Of a stretch of 64,000 nt of DNA, positions 33,041-42,225 are shown piece after piece; positions within the stretch are counted from its first letter, which is position 1; every line of letters begins with the position of its first letter. The notes under the pieces are model-generated. The model searched no databases. It was given only the letters and a program-made list of their open reading frames with translations, and was not told the DNA's origin. The DNA is from JBQTIY01 sp052387675. GTDB lineage: Bacteria; Planctomycetota; B15-G4. The stretch spans positions 6,584 through 70,583 of the forward strand of contig JBQTIY010000014.1 in the NCBI GenBank assembly GCA_052387675.1, in the 5' to 3' direction. A program made the position numbers and the translations under genes.

Positions 33041-33703
33041 ATGACGCAGGCCGCAGGGCAAACCGGCCTTTCTGCAGCGACGCTCCCGCCGTGCCCGCAG
33101 TGCGGCCAGCAGCCGCTGAGCAGCCTGGCCTGCCTAGCCTGCGGCGCGGTCCTGGAAGAACCGGCCGACGCCACGCACTACCAGCGCCTGGGCCTGCCGG
33201 CCGAAGTGGTCCTCGACGCCGCCGCGCTCGAACGCAACTACCTGCGCCTCTCGCGCGCCCTGCACCCCGACTTCCACGGCGCGGCCGATGAGCCTCTGCG
33301 CGAGCGAGTCAATCGCCACAGCGCGCACCTCAACGAGGCCCACGGCATTCTCGCCGACGAGCAGGAGCGCGCCGAGTACCTGCTCACGCTGCGCGATCCG
33401 CAGGCCCTCGAGCGCTGGAAGGCGCTGGCCCCGGCCTTCCTAGCTGAGGCCATGGAAGTCTCTGAGGAAGTCGAGCAAGCGCGCGGCCCGGAGCAGCTTG
33501 CGGCGCGTCAGGCCCTGGCGCAGCGCGCGCAGAGTGAGCTGGCCCGTCGGCGCGCGGCGCTGCGCGAGCCCGCCGTTTGGAATCCGCTCGACGCCCGGCA
33601 AGTCGCCACTTGGCTGCACGAAGCGCGTGTGTGGCTGCGCATTCTGCGCGACATAGAGGGCCGGCGCGGCACCTCAGGCCGCAGCGAAGCAGGCCACTCA
33701 TGA
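33041..33703 (+). CDS. hscB: J-domain co-chaperone HscB with N-terminal zinc motif
   Basis: A 220-residue co-chaperone that delivers IscU to HscA. The J domain has the HPD tripeptide at 75-77 (SRALHPDFHG), followed by the three-helix C-terminal domain that binds IscU. Before the J domain are two CxxC pairs (Cys18/21 and Cys31/34), a zinc-binding extension known from mitochondrial HSC20 and some bacteria but absent in E. coli. A GTG two codons upstream (33035) is an alternative start. Its stop overlaps the hscA start. Confidence 0.92.
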   Translation: MTQAAGQTGLSAATLPPCPQCGQQPLSSLACLACGAVLEEPADATHYQRLGLPAEVVLDAAALERNYLRLSRALHPDFHGAADEPLRERVNRHSAHLNEAHGILADEQERAEYLLTLRDPQALERWKALAPAFLAEAMEVSEEVEQARGPEQLAARQALAQRAQSELARRRAALREPAVWNPLDARQVATWLHEARVWLRILRDIEGRRGTSGRSEAGHS

Positions 33704-35562
33704 CCGAAAAGCCCAGCGGCTTCGTGCCGGCCACGCCGGCCGCTCCGGCCGTCGGACCGATCATCGGCATCGACCTTGGCACCACCAACTCACTTGCGGC
33801 GGTCATGGGCCAGAACGGCCCGCGCGTGCTGCCCGACCAGAACGGTGAAGTGCTGATCCCTTCGGTGGTCTCCTTCCTGGACGGTGGCGGGCATGTCGTG
33901 GGCCGTGAAGCGCGGGCCATGGCGATTCTCAATCCGCGCCGCACGGTCTACTCGGTCAAGCGGCTCATGGGCCGCGGTTATGAGGACGTGGCCGCTGAGC
34001 GCGCCATCCTGCCCTACGCGATCGTGCCCTCCGACCACGCCAAGCTCGTGCTCGTGGAAGTCGACGGACGCCGAATCACCCCGCAGGAAATCTCCGCGCT
34101 GATTCTGAGCAAGGTGCGGCAAGTGGCCGAAGCCGCGCTGGGGCTGCCGGTGACGCGCGCGGTGATCACGGTGCCGGCCTACTTCGACGACGCTCAGCGC
34201 CAGGCCACGCGCGACGCGGCCAAGATCGCCGGCCTGCAGGCGCTGCGCATCGTGAACGAACCCACCGCGGCGGCGCTGGCCTACGGCCTCGACACGCAGC
34301 GCGAAGGCACCGTCGTGGTCTACGACCTGGGCGGCGGCACCTTCGATGTTTCGGTGCTCAAGATCACGCAGGGCGTCTTCAAGGTCGTGGCCACGCACGG
34401 CGATACGCACTTGGGCGGTGACGACTTCGACCAGAAGATCATGGCCCGCATCCTCGACGCCGTGCGCGCGCGCACCGGCACCGACCTGCGCGTGCAGCCG
34501 CGCGCGCTGCAGCAGATCCGGCTCTCCGCCGAAGCGCTGAAAATCGAGCTGTCGCAGCGCGAGCGCGCGGCCTTGGAGATCGACCTGGGCCTTGCGCAGC
34601 CCGAGCGCATCGATCTGGACCGGGCTGGCTTCGAGGCGCTCATTGCGCCGGAGATCGAACGCACGCTGGAGAGTTGCCGCTCGGCGCTGCGCGACGCCGG
34701 CCTGCAGCCGCAGGATGTGAATGAAGTCGTGCTCGTCGGCGGCAGCACGCGTATCCCGCGCGTGCGGCAGGCCGTGGAGGCCTTCTTTGGCCGCAAGCCG
34801 CACGCCGAACTCGACCCCGACCGCGTGGTGGCTCTGGGTGCCGCCATCCAGGCCGACGTTCTGGCCGGCGGCAGCCGCGACCTGCTGCTGCTCGACGTGA
34901 TCCCGCTCTCGCTCGGCATCGAGACCCTGGGCGGCGCCTTCGCCAAACTCATCCTGCGCAACTCCACCGTGCCGTCGCGCGCCACGGAGATGTTCTCCAC
35001 GTCGGTGGACAACCAGACCGGCATCGATCTCAACGTGTTTCAGGGCGAGCGTGAACTGGTGCGCGACTGCCGCGAACTGGGCCGCTTCCGGCTCAAGGGC
35101 ATCCCCCCCATGCCGGCCGGACTGCCGCGCGTGGAAGTCACCTTCCTCGTCGATGCCGACGGCGTGCTCACCGTGTCAGCCAAAGAGCAGCGCAGCGGCG
35201 CAGCCGCCTCCATCGATGTGGTGCCCAGCCACGGGCTCACCCGCGACGAGGTCAAGCAGATCGTGCGCGACTCGATCAAGAACGCGCACGTGGACTTTGC
35301 CGCCCGCGAACTCGTGGAGCTGCGCAACAAGGCGGCCATGCTGGTGCAGGGCACGCGCCGTGTGCTGGCCATGCCGGAAATGCCTTTCACGGCGGCGCAG
35401 CGCACCGAACTCACCGCCGACATGGTCCGCATCGAGAGCCTGGCTGCAGCCGGCGACGTGCCCGCGCTCAAGCGGGCCTGCGACGAGTTCGGCACCAAGA
35501 CCCAGGCGCTCGCCGACGATGTCATCGGCGCGGCCATCAAGTCGGAACTCAACCGCGGCTGA
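33700..35562 (+). CDS. hscA: Hsp70-type chaperone HscA
   Basis: A 620-residue Hsp70 homologue specialised for releasing clusters from IscU. The ATPase signatures IGIDLGTTNS (20-29), VYDLGGGTFDVSVL and VVLVGGSTRIPRVR are intact. Length matches HscA rather than DnaK, and the acidic C-terminal lid tail of DnaK is missing. The ATG at 33700 overlaps the hscB stop (ATGA). Operon position next to hscB and iscU confirms the HscA role. Confidence 0.96.
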   Translation: MTEKPSGFVPATPAAPAVGPIIGIDLGTTNSLAAVMGQNGPRVLPDQNGEVLIPSVVSFLDGGGHVVGREARAMAILNPRRTVYSVKRLMGRGYEDVAAERAILPYAIVPSDHAKLVLVEVDGRRITPQEISALILSKVRQVAEAALGLPVTRAVITVPAYFDDAQRQATRDAAKIAGLQALRIVNEPTAAALAYGLDTQREGTVVVYDLGGGTFDVSVLKITQGVFKVVATHGDTHLGGDDFDQKIMARILDAVRARTGTDLRVQPRALQQIRLSAEALKIELSQRERAALEIDLGLAQPERIDLDRAGFEALIAPEIERTLESCRSALRDAGLQPQDVNEVVLVGGSTRIPRVRQAVEAFFGRKPHAELDPDRVVALGAAIQADVLAGGSRDLLLLDVIPLSLGIETLGGAFAKLILRNSTVPSRATEMFSTSVDNQTGIDLNVFQGERELVRDCRELGRFRLKGIPPMPAGLPRVEVTFLVDADGVLTVSAKEQRSGAAASIDVVPSHGLTRDEVKQIVRDSIKNAHVDFAARELVELRNKAAMLVQGTRRVLAMPEMPFTAAQRTELTADMVRIESLAAAGDVPALKRACDEFGTKTQALADDVIGAAIKSELNRG

Positions 35563-35569
35563 GCCTTGC

Positions 35570-35575
35570 TACCAT
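35570..35575 (+). promoter_or_regulatory. Possible internal promoter before iscX
   Basis: CCTTGC-TACCAT lies in the short hscA-iscX gap, 17 bases before the iscX ATG, followed by GGAGG (35582-35586). It has the same extended -10 form as other promoters of the window, so iscX and the genes after it may also be expressed independently. Confidence 0.4.
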
Positions 35576-35592
35576 GCGCGCGGAGGCCGCCC

Positions 35593-35799
35593 ATGAAGGC
35601 ATTGCAGTGGACCGACACGCTGGACATCGCCATTTTGCTGGCGGAGCAGCACCCCGGCGTGGACCCGCTCACGCTGCGCTTTACCGAGCTGCACAAGTGG
35701 GTGCTGGCGCTGCCGGGCTTCGCCGGCGACCCGCACAAGAGCGGCGAGAAAATCCTGGAGGCCATTCAGATGGCCTGGCTCGACGAGCTCGAGGACTGA
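35593..35799 (+). CDS. iscX: IscX (YfhJ) Fe-S assembly protein
   Basis: A 68-residue acidic protein of the IscX family, an iron-binding modulator of IscS. The family features W-x-D near the start (LQWTDTLDIAI), the FTELHKWVLALPGFAGDP segment and the acidic end AWLDELED are clear. The ATG at 35593 follows GGAGG at good spacing. It is the usual last gene of isc operons; no ferredoxin gene lies between hscA and it. Confidence 0.93.
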   Translation: MKALQWTDTLDIAILLAEQHPGVDPLTLRFTELHKWVLALPGFAGDPHKSGEKILEAIQMAWLDELED

Positions 35800-35800
35800 G

Positions 35801-36217
35801 ATGCCCGCCTATGAAATGACGCTGCCCGTGCGCTTCGGCCAAGTCGACTACGCGGGGATCATGTACTACCCGCGCTTCTTCGAGAACTTCCACACCGTCT
35901 TCGAGGACATGTTCACGCAGCGGCTCGGCACGCCCTACATGTCCATTCTCAAGGACCGGCGCATCGGCTTTCCGATGGTGCACATCGAGACCGATTTTCG
36001 AAAGCCCTTCCGCTTCGGCGAACCCATGCGGCTGGTGCTCGACGTGACCCGCATCGGGCGCAGCTCGATCAGCTTCCGCTACCGCGGCTTCAACGGAGAC
36101 GACCGTGAACCCTCGGTCGAAGCCCGCAGCACGGTCGTGGTCATCGATCTGGACAGCTTCGAGACGCTGGAGATTCCGCCGGACGTGCGCGCCGTCTTGG
36201 ACGGGCTGGCGGCCTGA
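35801..36217 (+). CDS. 4HBT/YbgC-type acyl-CoA thioesterase
   Basis: A 138-residue hot-dog-fold thioesterase. The 4-hydroxybenzoyl-CoA-type catalytic segment VRFGQVDYAGIMYYPRFFENFH, with the conserved Asp, is present near the N-terminus. It starts one base after the iscX stop, so it is probably part of the isc transcript, although no link to Fe-S assembly is known. The acyl substrate cannot be predicted. Confidence 0.85.
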   Translation: MPAYEMTLPVRFGQVDYAGIMYYPRFFENFHTVFEDMFTQRLGTPYMSILKDRRIGFPMVHIETDFRKPFRFGEPMRLVLDVTRIGRSSISFRYRGFNGDDREPSVEARSTVVVIDLDSFETLEIPPDVRAVLDGLAA

Positions 36218-36239
36218 TTCGCAGGCTGCGCCACTGAAC

Positions 36240-38153
36240 ATGAGACGCGCTCTTCCAGCCGCCGCTCTTCCGGCCGTCGCCGCGCTCGCCGCCGCGGCCC
36301 TCTTTTCAGCCTACGCGACGGCCCTGGCCACTCAGCCGAAGGCTGCGGTGCCACCCCGACCAACCCACGAGTCCCCCGCCATGATCCGCTACCACGTCAC
36401 TCTGCCCCAGGCCCAGGCGCACCGCGCCCATGTGCGCATGACGGTGCTCGACGCGCCGGCCGGCGAACTGTTGCTGGCCATGCCTGTCTGGACGCCGGGC
36501 AGTTACCTCGTACGCGACTTCTCGCGGCACGTGCTCGACCTGACAGCGCAAGACGAACGCGGGGCCGCACTCGCCGTGAGCAAGCTCGACAAGAACACTT
36601 GGCGCGTGGCGACCAAGACGGCCGGCCCGGTGCACGTGGACTACGTGCTCTACGGCAACGAGCGCTCGGTGCGCACCAATCACATCGACGACCGCCATGC
36701 CTTCCTCTCGCCCGCCGCCACCTTTCTCTTTGTGCGCGGACGCCAGGCCGAAGCCCATGCGGTCAGCATCAGCGCACCCGCCGGCTGGGAGGTCTTCACC
36801 GGCCTGCCCCAGGACGCCAGCACATGGCTCGCCGCCGACTACGACACGCTGGTGGATTGCCCCATCGAGGTCGGCCCGCACCGCGTGCTGAGCTTCGTGC
36901 ACGAGGACGTGCCCTTTCGGATCGTGCTGGCCGGCGAGGGCGTGCTCAATGAGCAGGCCCTGTGCGACGACGTGGCCACGATCGTGGACGAGGTCGGCCG
37001 GATTTTCGGCCAGATCCCTTTCAGCGACTACACCTTCCTCTTCACGCTGGTCGACAGCGGCGGCGGCGGCCTGGAGCACCTGAATTCCAGCGTGTGCATG
37101 GTCTCGCGCTGGGCGCTGGCCAAGAAGAAGGAGTACCGCGACTTCCTCGAGCTCGTCGCGCACGAGTACTTCCACGCCTGGAACGTGAAGCGCTTCCGGC
37201 CCGCCGCGCTGGGCCCCTTCGACTATGACCGCGAGAACTACACGCGCGATCTCTGGGTAGCCGAAGGCATCACCAGCTACTACGACGAACTGAGCATCGT
37301 GCGCGCGCGCTTCGTCGACAAAGTGCAGGACTACCTCGACGAGCGCGCCAAGGCCTTCCAGGAACTGGCCGAACTGCCCGGTGCGCGGCGCATGAGTCTC
37401 AGCCGCGCCTCGCACGACGCCTGGATCAAGTACTACCGCCCCGACGAGAACAGCCGCAACAGCAGCGTCTCCTACTACACCAAGGGGGCACTCGTGGCAC
37501 TCCTGCTCGACCTGCGCCTGCAGCGACTCACCGACGGCAAGGTCAATCTCGCCACGCTGCTGCGCGAGGGCTGGAGCCGCTGGACCGTGGACGGCCAAGG
37601 TTTTCCTGAAGGCGCCCTCGGCCAGCTCGCCAGCGAACTCAGCGGCAGCGACCTGCGGCCCTTCTTCGACGACTTTGTGGACGGCACGGCCCCCTTGCCG
37701 CTGGATCAGGACTTGGCCTTCGTCGGCCTGCGCCTCAAAGTCGAGCCGGTGCCGGCCGCCGACCGTCCGTTGCCGCTCGATGAGGCCGGCTTCGCCCTCG
37801 CCCCCTGGCTGGGCCTGGTCACCGCCGATGACGGCGGACTCTGCAAGATCACGGCCGTGCTCGAAGACAGCCCTGCCTTCCAGGCCGGACTCAACGTCGA
37901 CGATCTGCTGCTCGGTGTCGGCGGCCACCGCGTGAACTCGGCCACGCTCCAAGAGCGCCTCGACTTGCTCGGCGCCAAGCCGCTCGAGGTCAGCTTCTAT
38001 CGCGGTCAGAGCCTGCGGCGCGTGACGGTGACGCCGGCGCCAAAGCGCCTCGAGAAGTGGTCCTTCGCGCCGGTCGAGCAGGCCAGTGCGCAGCAGCGCG
38101 CCGCTTTTCAGGCCTGGACAGGCTGGGACTGGCCCTGGCCCGACGCGCCATAG
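36240..38153 (+). CDS. M61-family glycyl-aminopeptidase-like metalloprotease with PDZ domain
   Basis: A 637-residue exported protease. A signal peptide covers the first ~30 residues. The zinc motif VAHEYFHAWNVKRFRP (HExxH, with the downstream Glu in WVAEGITSYYDE) is typical of family M61. A C-terminal PDZ-like domain (~520-610; KITAVLEDSPAFQAGLNVDDLLLGVGG) follows. Members cleave peptides in the periplasm, with a preference for small N-terminal residues in the characterised enzyme. It follows the thioesterase by 22 bases and is convergent with gpsA. Confidence 0.9.
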   Translation: MRRALPAAALPAVAALAAAALFSAYATALATQPKAAVPPRPTHESPAMIRYHVTLPQAQAHRAHVRMTVLDAPAGELLLAMPVWTPGSYLVRDFSRHVLDLTAQDERGAALAVSKLDKNTWRVATKTAGPVHVDYVLYGNERSVRTNHIDDRHAFLSPAATFLFVRGRQAEAHAVSISAPAGWEVFTGLPQDASTWLAADYDTLVDCPIEVGPHRVLSFVHEDVPFRIVLAGEGVLNEQALCDDVATIVDEVGRIFGQIPFSDYTFLFTLVDSGGGGLEHLNSSVCMVSRWALAKKKEYRDFLELVAHEYFHAWNVKRFRPAALGPFDYDRENYTRDLWVAEGITSYYDELSIVRARFVDKVQDYLDERAKAFQELAELPGARRMSLSRASHDAWIKYYRPDENSRNSSVSYYTKGALVALLLDLRLQRLTDGKVNLATLLREGWSRWTVDGQGFPEGALGQLASELSGSDLRPFFDDFVDGTAPLPLDQDLAFVGLRLKVEPVPAADRPLPLDEAGFALAPWLGLVTADDGGLCKITAVLEDSPAFQAGLNVDDLLLGVGGHRVNSATLQERLDLLGAKPLEVSFYRGQSLRRVTVTPAPKRLEKWSFAPVEQASAQQRAAFQAWTGWDWPWPDAP

Positions 38154-38159
38154 CCGCCC

Positions 38160-39170
38160 TCAGGCGACCAGCTCATCCTTCTGCTGACGCGTCATGAGAT
38201 CGGCGACGGCGTTCATCGGGCTCTTGCCCCCGTAAAGCACGGCGTGCACTTCGCGGCAGATGGGCATCTCCACGCCATGCTCGTCGGCCAACTCGATCAC
38301 GACCTTGCAGGTGAGCACGCCCTCGGCCACGCCCGGAATGTCCGCCAAGATGCGCTCGATCGACTCGCCGCGCCCCAGCCGCTCGCCCACGAGCCGATTG
38401 CGCCCGTGGCGAGAGACACACGAGACCACGAGATCGCCCATGCCGGAGAGTCCGTGGAAAGTCTCGGCGCGTCCGCCGAGCGCCACGCCCAAGCGCGACA
38501 TCTCGGCCTGGCCGCGCGTGAGCACGGCCGCCTTGGTGTTGTCGCCAAAGCCCAAGCCATCCACCAAGCCGCCGGCGATGGCCAGCACGTTCTTCAGTGC
38601 GCCGCCCAACTCCACGCCGATGAGATCGGACGAGGTGTAGACCCGAAAGCGCTCGGTCGTGAGCAGGTCTTGCACGCGCAGTGCCAAGCCCTTGTCCGAA
38701 GAGGCGGCGACCACGGCTGTCGGCTGACGCCGCGCCACTTCCTCGGCATGGCTCGGCCCGGAGAGCACGGCCAGCGGCCTCGGACCGAGCACCTCGCGCA
38801 GAATCTCGGTGGCGCGCTTGCGACTAGGAAACTCCAGGCCCTTGGTTGCGGAAACGAAGGGCCGCGGCCCCCCGCTGCTGCTGCGCAGAAAGTGCGGCTT
38901 GAGCGAGACGAGCACCGCGCGCAGATAGCGGCTCGGCACGGCGCTCACGATGAGATCGGCATGCTCGAAGGCCTCGGGACCCGGCACGACCGTGAGGCCC
39001 TCCGGCAGGCGCACACCCGGCAGGTAGCGCGGGTTGGCCCGCGCCGCCTCCATCTCGCGCGCCGTTTCCGGCGAGTGACTCCAGAGAATCACTGACGCGC
39101 CGCGCTCGGCCAGCACCATGGCCAGGGCGGTGCCCCAGGCTCCATCTCCCAGGACAGCAACTCGTTCCAT
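38160..39170 (-). CDS. gpsA: Glycerol-3-phosphate dehydrogenase [NAD(P)+]
   Basis: A 336-residue enzyme making sn-glycerol 3-phosphate for phospholipids from dihydroxyacetone phosphate. The N-terminal nucleotide-binding motif VLGDGAWGTALA and the family segments ATKGLEF, LSGPSHAEEV, ALKNVLAIAGG and SGMGDLVVSC are all present, with the catalytic Lys in ALKNV. The ATG overlaps the stop of plsY by one base (TGATG), so the two lipid-head genes are coupled. Confidence 0.95.
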   Translation of the reverse strand: MERVAVLGDGAWGTALAMVLAERGASVILWSHSPETAREMEAARANPRYLPGVRLPEGLTVVPGPEAFEHADLIVSAVPSRYLRAVLVSLKPHFLRSSSGGPRPFVSATKGLEFPSRKRATEILREVLGPRPLAVLSGPSHAEEVARRQPTAVVAASSDKGLALRVQDLLTTERFRVYTSSDLIGVELGGALKNVLAIAGGLVDGLGFGDNTKAAVLTRGQAEMSRLGVALGGRAETFHGLSGMGDLVVSCVSRHGRNRLVGERLGRGESIERILADIPGVAEGVLTCKVVIELADEHGVEMPICREVHAVLYGGKSPMNAVADLMTRQQKDELVA

Positions 39171-39832
39171 CAGGACCTCTGTGTATCGGGGGTGTGCGGT
39201 GGCGGCGGATGCGCGCGACCGTGCCGGCTCTCGGTGCCGGCGCGGATCCTGCCGAAGTTGTCGGCGTGGCGCAATGTCACGAGCAGCGCGAGGGCCGCCG
39301 TGAGGGCCGGCCCCTCCGGCGCGCCGCCGCCCAGCAGCGCCGCCACCGACTGCGTGAGCGGCACAGTCCAGGCCATGACGACGCTGCCCAACGAGACGTA
39401 GCCCGAGAGCCGCCGCACGAGCATCTGCGCGCCCAGCGCGACGAGCACCAGCCACCAGGGCTGCAATGCCAGAAGCCCGCCCAGCAAGGTGGCCACACCC
39501 TTGCCTCCGCGCAGGCGCGAGGTGAGCGGATAGACGTGGCCTAGCACGACGGCGGCCAGGATCAGCGCACTGCCTTGCGGATCCACGAGCCAAGGCGAGA
39601 GCGTGAGCTCGGGCTCAACCCGCAGGAAGTACACCGGCAGAAAGCCCTTGGCCAGGTCGAGGAGGAGCACGGCACGGCCCCAGCCCTTGCCCAGCACGCG
39701 GCCCACGTTCGTGGCGCCGGGGTTGCCGCTGCCCTGACTGCGAATGTCCACGCCGCGCGCGCGGGAGATCAGCGAGGCGAAGGAGATGCAGCCGATGGCG
39801 TAGGCGAGCAGCAGCACGAAGGCCAGGTTCAT
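39170..39832 (-). CDS. plsY: Glycerol-3-phosphate acyltransferase PlsY
   Basis: A 220-residue membrane acyltransferase that uses acyl-phosphate to acylate glycerol 3-phosphate. The motifs GSGNPGATNVGR, DLAKGFLPV and LRGGKGVATLLG are the three conserved active-site blocks of PlsY. The C-terminus has a His/Pro-rich extension of ~25 residues. It is the first gene of a two-gene lipid operon with gpsA and has a near-leaderless promoter. Confidence 0.94.
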   Translation of the reverse strand: MNLAFVLLLAYAIGCISFASLISRARGVDIRSQGSGNPGATNVGRVLGKGWGRAVLLLDLAKGFLPVYFLRVEPELTLSPWLVDPQGSALILAAVVLGHVYPLTSRLRGGKGVATLLGGLLALQPWWLVLVALGAQMLVRRLSGYVSLGSVVMAWTVPLTQSVAALLGGGAPEGPALTAALALLVTLRHADNFGRIRAGTESRHGRAHPPPPHTPDTQRS

Positions 39833-39841
39833 CGGTCGCGC

Positions 39842-39847
39842 ATTCTA
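39842..39847 (-). promoter_or_regulatory. -10 box of plsY-gpsA (near-leaderless)
   Basis: On the minus strand GAGTC-TAGAAT is followed by nine bases and the ATG at 39832. Confidence 0.45.
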
Positions 39848-39922
39848 GACTCGCGGGGCCAGGGGCTATGATCCTCTTCGCTTCCGTTCCGCTCGTTCTG
39901 CTGGCACTCTGGATGCTCGCCC

Positions 39923-40723
39923 ATGCCCCGCACCACGTCTCTCCTGCTGCATGCATTGCTGCCGCTGGTCGCCGCACTGGTTCTTGCCGTGGGCGCCTCG
40001 GGCCAGGAGGTCTTTCGCGACTCGGACTTCGAGTTTGATGCGCGCCTGCCAGCGGGCATGCGCCTCGCCACTCCCGAGGAGGCCAGCCGGCTCATGGGCC
40101 TGGCCGCGCCGGAGTTTCTCAACAAGCCCCGCAGCGACGCCGGCGCCGAGCCGCTCGCGCACCGCTGGATCTGGATCGATGCCACGACGCCCTATGCCCG
40201 CCAGGTCGTCGTGGAACTGCGCGATGGAAAGCCGCCGATCCGCAAGCCCACCGATCTCAGTGAAGCGCTCAAGAAGGCCGGCGGTCAACTCATCGGCGAG
40301 GCGCAGGTCCTGGCCCCGCCCGTGAGCGGCCTGCGCGCCGACGCCAACTTTCCGGGTGCTTCGCCCTATCGGCGTGCGGTGGTGATCCTGCCCGACCCGC
40401 ACGGCAACCGTTTCGCCACGGCCGCCTTCCAGGCCAATCAGGGTGACTGGGACATCGTGGCCAAGGAGTTTGACGCGACCATCGACTCGTTGCGCATGCC
40501 GCGCACTTTGCCACCGCAGGCGGGCCAGGCTCCGGCCGGCCCCGCGGAGCCCGGCCAGACGCCGCTCGGTGCGCCGCCGAAAGCCGGAGCGCAGCCACGC
40601 CCAGCGGCCGCCGCACAGCCAGCCGAGGCCCCGGCCGACTGGGGCAGCCTGCCCGTGCTGGGGAGCCTGCTCCTCGCCGCCCTGATCCTCGGCAGCCTCG
40701 TGCTGAGCGGCAAAGCACCCTGA
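39923..40723 (+). CDS. Exported membrane-anchored protein of unknown function
   Basis: A 266-residue protein with a signal peptide (~1-28, ending ASGQ), a globular part of ~140 residues, a Pro/Ala/Gln-rich linker (~195-235) and a C-terminal membrane helix followed by SGKAP. This layout suggests a periplasmic domain tethered by its C-terminus. No family is recognised. A TATGAT box with TGGGC-type context lies about 50 bases upstream (near 39867). It overlaps the next gene by one base (TGATG). Confidence 0.7.
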   Translation: MPRTTSLLLHALLPLVAALVLAVGASGQEVFRDSDFEFDARLPAGMRLATPEEASRLMGLAAPEFLNKPRSDAGAEPLAHRWIWIDATTPYARQVVVELRDGKPPIRKPTDLSEALKKAGGQLIGEAQVLAPPVSGLRADANFPGASPYRRAVVILPDPHGNRFATAAFQANQGDWDIVAKEFDATIDSLRMPRTLPPQAGQAPAGPAEPGQTPLGAPPKAGAQPRPAAAAQPAEAPADWGSLPVLGSLLLAALILGSLVLSGKAP

Positions 40724-42225
40724 TGAGCGGCCGGCGCGGCCGAGGCAGGCTGTGTGTTGGCGCCGCGCTGTTCAGTCTTGGCGCGCTGCTGGCCGGCTGC
40801 GGCGGCGACGACAGCACCACGCAGAGCACCGCAGCCGCACGCTTCCCGCAAGCACCGGTGCTGCTCATCTCCATCGACACGCTGCGCGCCGACCGGCTGG
40901 GCTCCTACGGCTACGAGCGCAACACGTCGCCCGCGCTCGACGCCTTCGCGCGGGAGGCGGTGCGCTTCGAGCAGGCCTATGCCACGTCCTGCAAGACGGC
41001 CGAGTCGCACATGTCGCTCTTCACGTCGCTGCCATCATCCGCGCATGGCGTGAGCAATGCTTCGCTGCGCCTCGAAGTCCCGCTCTACGATCTGGCCCGC
41101 AATCGCACGACCTGGCCGCAGCTCTTGCGCCGGGCCGGCTATTGGAACGCAGCCGTGGCAGGCGGCGGCAATCTTGATCCGCGCATGGGCTTCGACCGCG
41201 GTTTCGAGGGCCGCTTCCGCTCTGAATTGCAGGATGTGTCCAGTGCAGTCGACGATGCGCTCGCGCTCTTCGATCTGGCGGCGCAGCAGCCCAAACCGAG
41301 CTTTGTCTTCCTGCACACCTACCAAGTGCATGGCCCTTACGCCCCGCCGCGCGAGTTCCGCAAACAGTTCGTGCCTCAGTTGCACGGGCGCCTGGCCAGT
41401 CGCGTCGCCGCTCTGGAGGATCTGCCGCTCGAGCAGCAGGGCGGACTGGCCGCGACCGCCTTCTGGGACGGAGTCGAGAGCTTCGGCCCGGAAGAGGCGG
41501 CGCTCTGCTCGGACCTTTACGACGGCGAAGTGGCCTACACCGACCGCGAACTGGGCCGTCTCTTTGCGGCGCTCAAGGAACGCGGGATCTACGACCGCCT
41601 GCTGATCATCGTGCTCTCCGATCACGGCGAGGAGTTCGCCGAGCACGGGCACTACGAGCATGATCAGCTCTACCGCGAGAGCCTGCACGTGCCGCTGCTG
41701 CTGCGCCTGCCCGGCGGCGCGCTCGGCGGACGCAGCGTGGCCGAGCCGGTCAGCTTGCTGGATGTGCTGCCCACGCTGCTGGAACTCCTCGATCTCGAGC
41801 GGCCCGAGCAGCTCATGGGCCAGTCGCTCGTGCCGGCACTCTCAGGCAGCCGCCTCCTCGAGCGGCCGCTGCTCGCCGAGCGCACCATGTTCGCGGGTGC
41901 CTACATGGCGACGCTGCGCCACGCCGGCGAGCTGATTTACTTCCGCGAGCGCGAGAGCCGGCTCGAAGGCTACGACACCGGCCGCGACCCCGCCGAGCTC
42001 GTGGACCTGCGCCCCGCCGCCGACGCTCCGCCAGCGGCCGCCCTCCGTCAGCAGCTCACTTCGCTCTTTGCGCTGCGCGCCGTGCTCGATGCCGAGGCAC
42101 GGGGCGAGGCCATCACCCTGAGCCCGGAGGCGCTCGAAGAGCTGCAGCAGCTCAACTACACGGGGGGCGTCGAGGACTTGCCGCTGCCCAAGGGCACCCC
42201 GCTGGAAAGCTGGCCGACGCGCTAG
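40723..42225 (+). CDS. Second sulfatase-fold lipoprotein with Thr at the nucleophile position
   Basis: A 500-residue exported protein with a lipobox ending LLAGC (Cys26). The metal motifs ISIDTLRADRLG (49-60) and VLSDHGEEFAEHG are those of the alkaline-phosphatase/sulfatase superfamily. The expected C-x-P-S-R motif is T92-A-E-S-H, so formylglycine cannot form. Layout and motif closely parallel the lipoprotein at 3571-4986, which suggests a common, non-sulfatase chemistry such as phosphoester or phosphoglycerol work on the envelope. Its TAG stop shares a CTAG with the stop of the convergent gene. Confidence 0.8.
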   Translation: MSGRRGRGRLCVGAALFSLGALLAGCGGDDSTTQSTAAARFPQAPVLLISIDTLRADRLGSYGYERNTSPALDAFAREAVRFEQAYATSCKTAESHMSLFTSLPSSAHGVSNASLRLEVPLYDLARNRTTWPQLLRRAGYWNAAVAGGGNLDPRMGFDRGFEGRFRSELQDVSSAVDDALALFDLAAQQPKPSFVFLHTYQVHGPYAPPREFRKQFVPQLHGRLASRVAALEDLPLEQQGGLAATAFWDGVESFGPEEAALCSDLYDGEVAYTDRELGRLFAALKERGIYDRLLIIVLSDHGEEFAEHGHYEHDQLYRESLHVPLLLRLPGGALGGRSVAEPVSLLDVLPTLLELLDLERPEQLMGQSLVPALSGSRLLERPLLAERTMFAGAYMATLRHAGELIYFRERESRLEGYDTGRDPAELVDLRPAADAPPAAALRQQLTSLFALRAVLDAEARGEAITLSPEALEELQQLNYTGGVEDLPLPKGTPLESWPTR

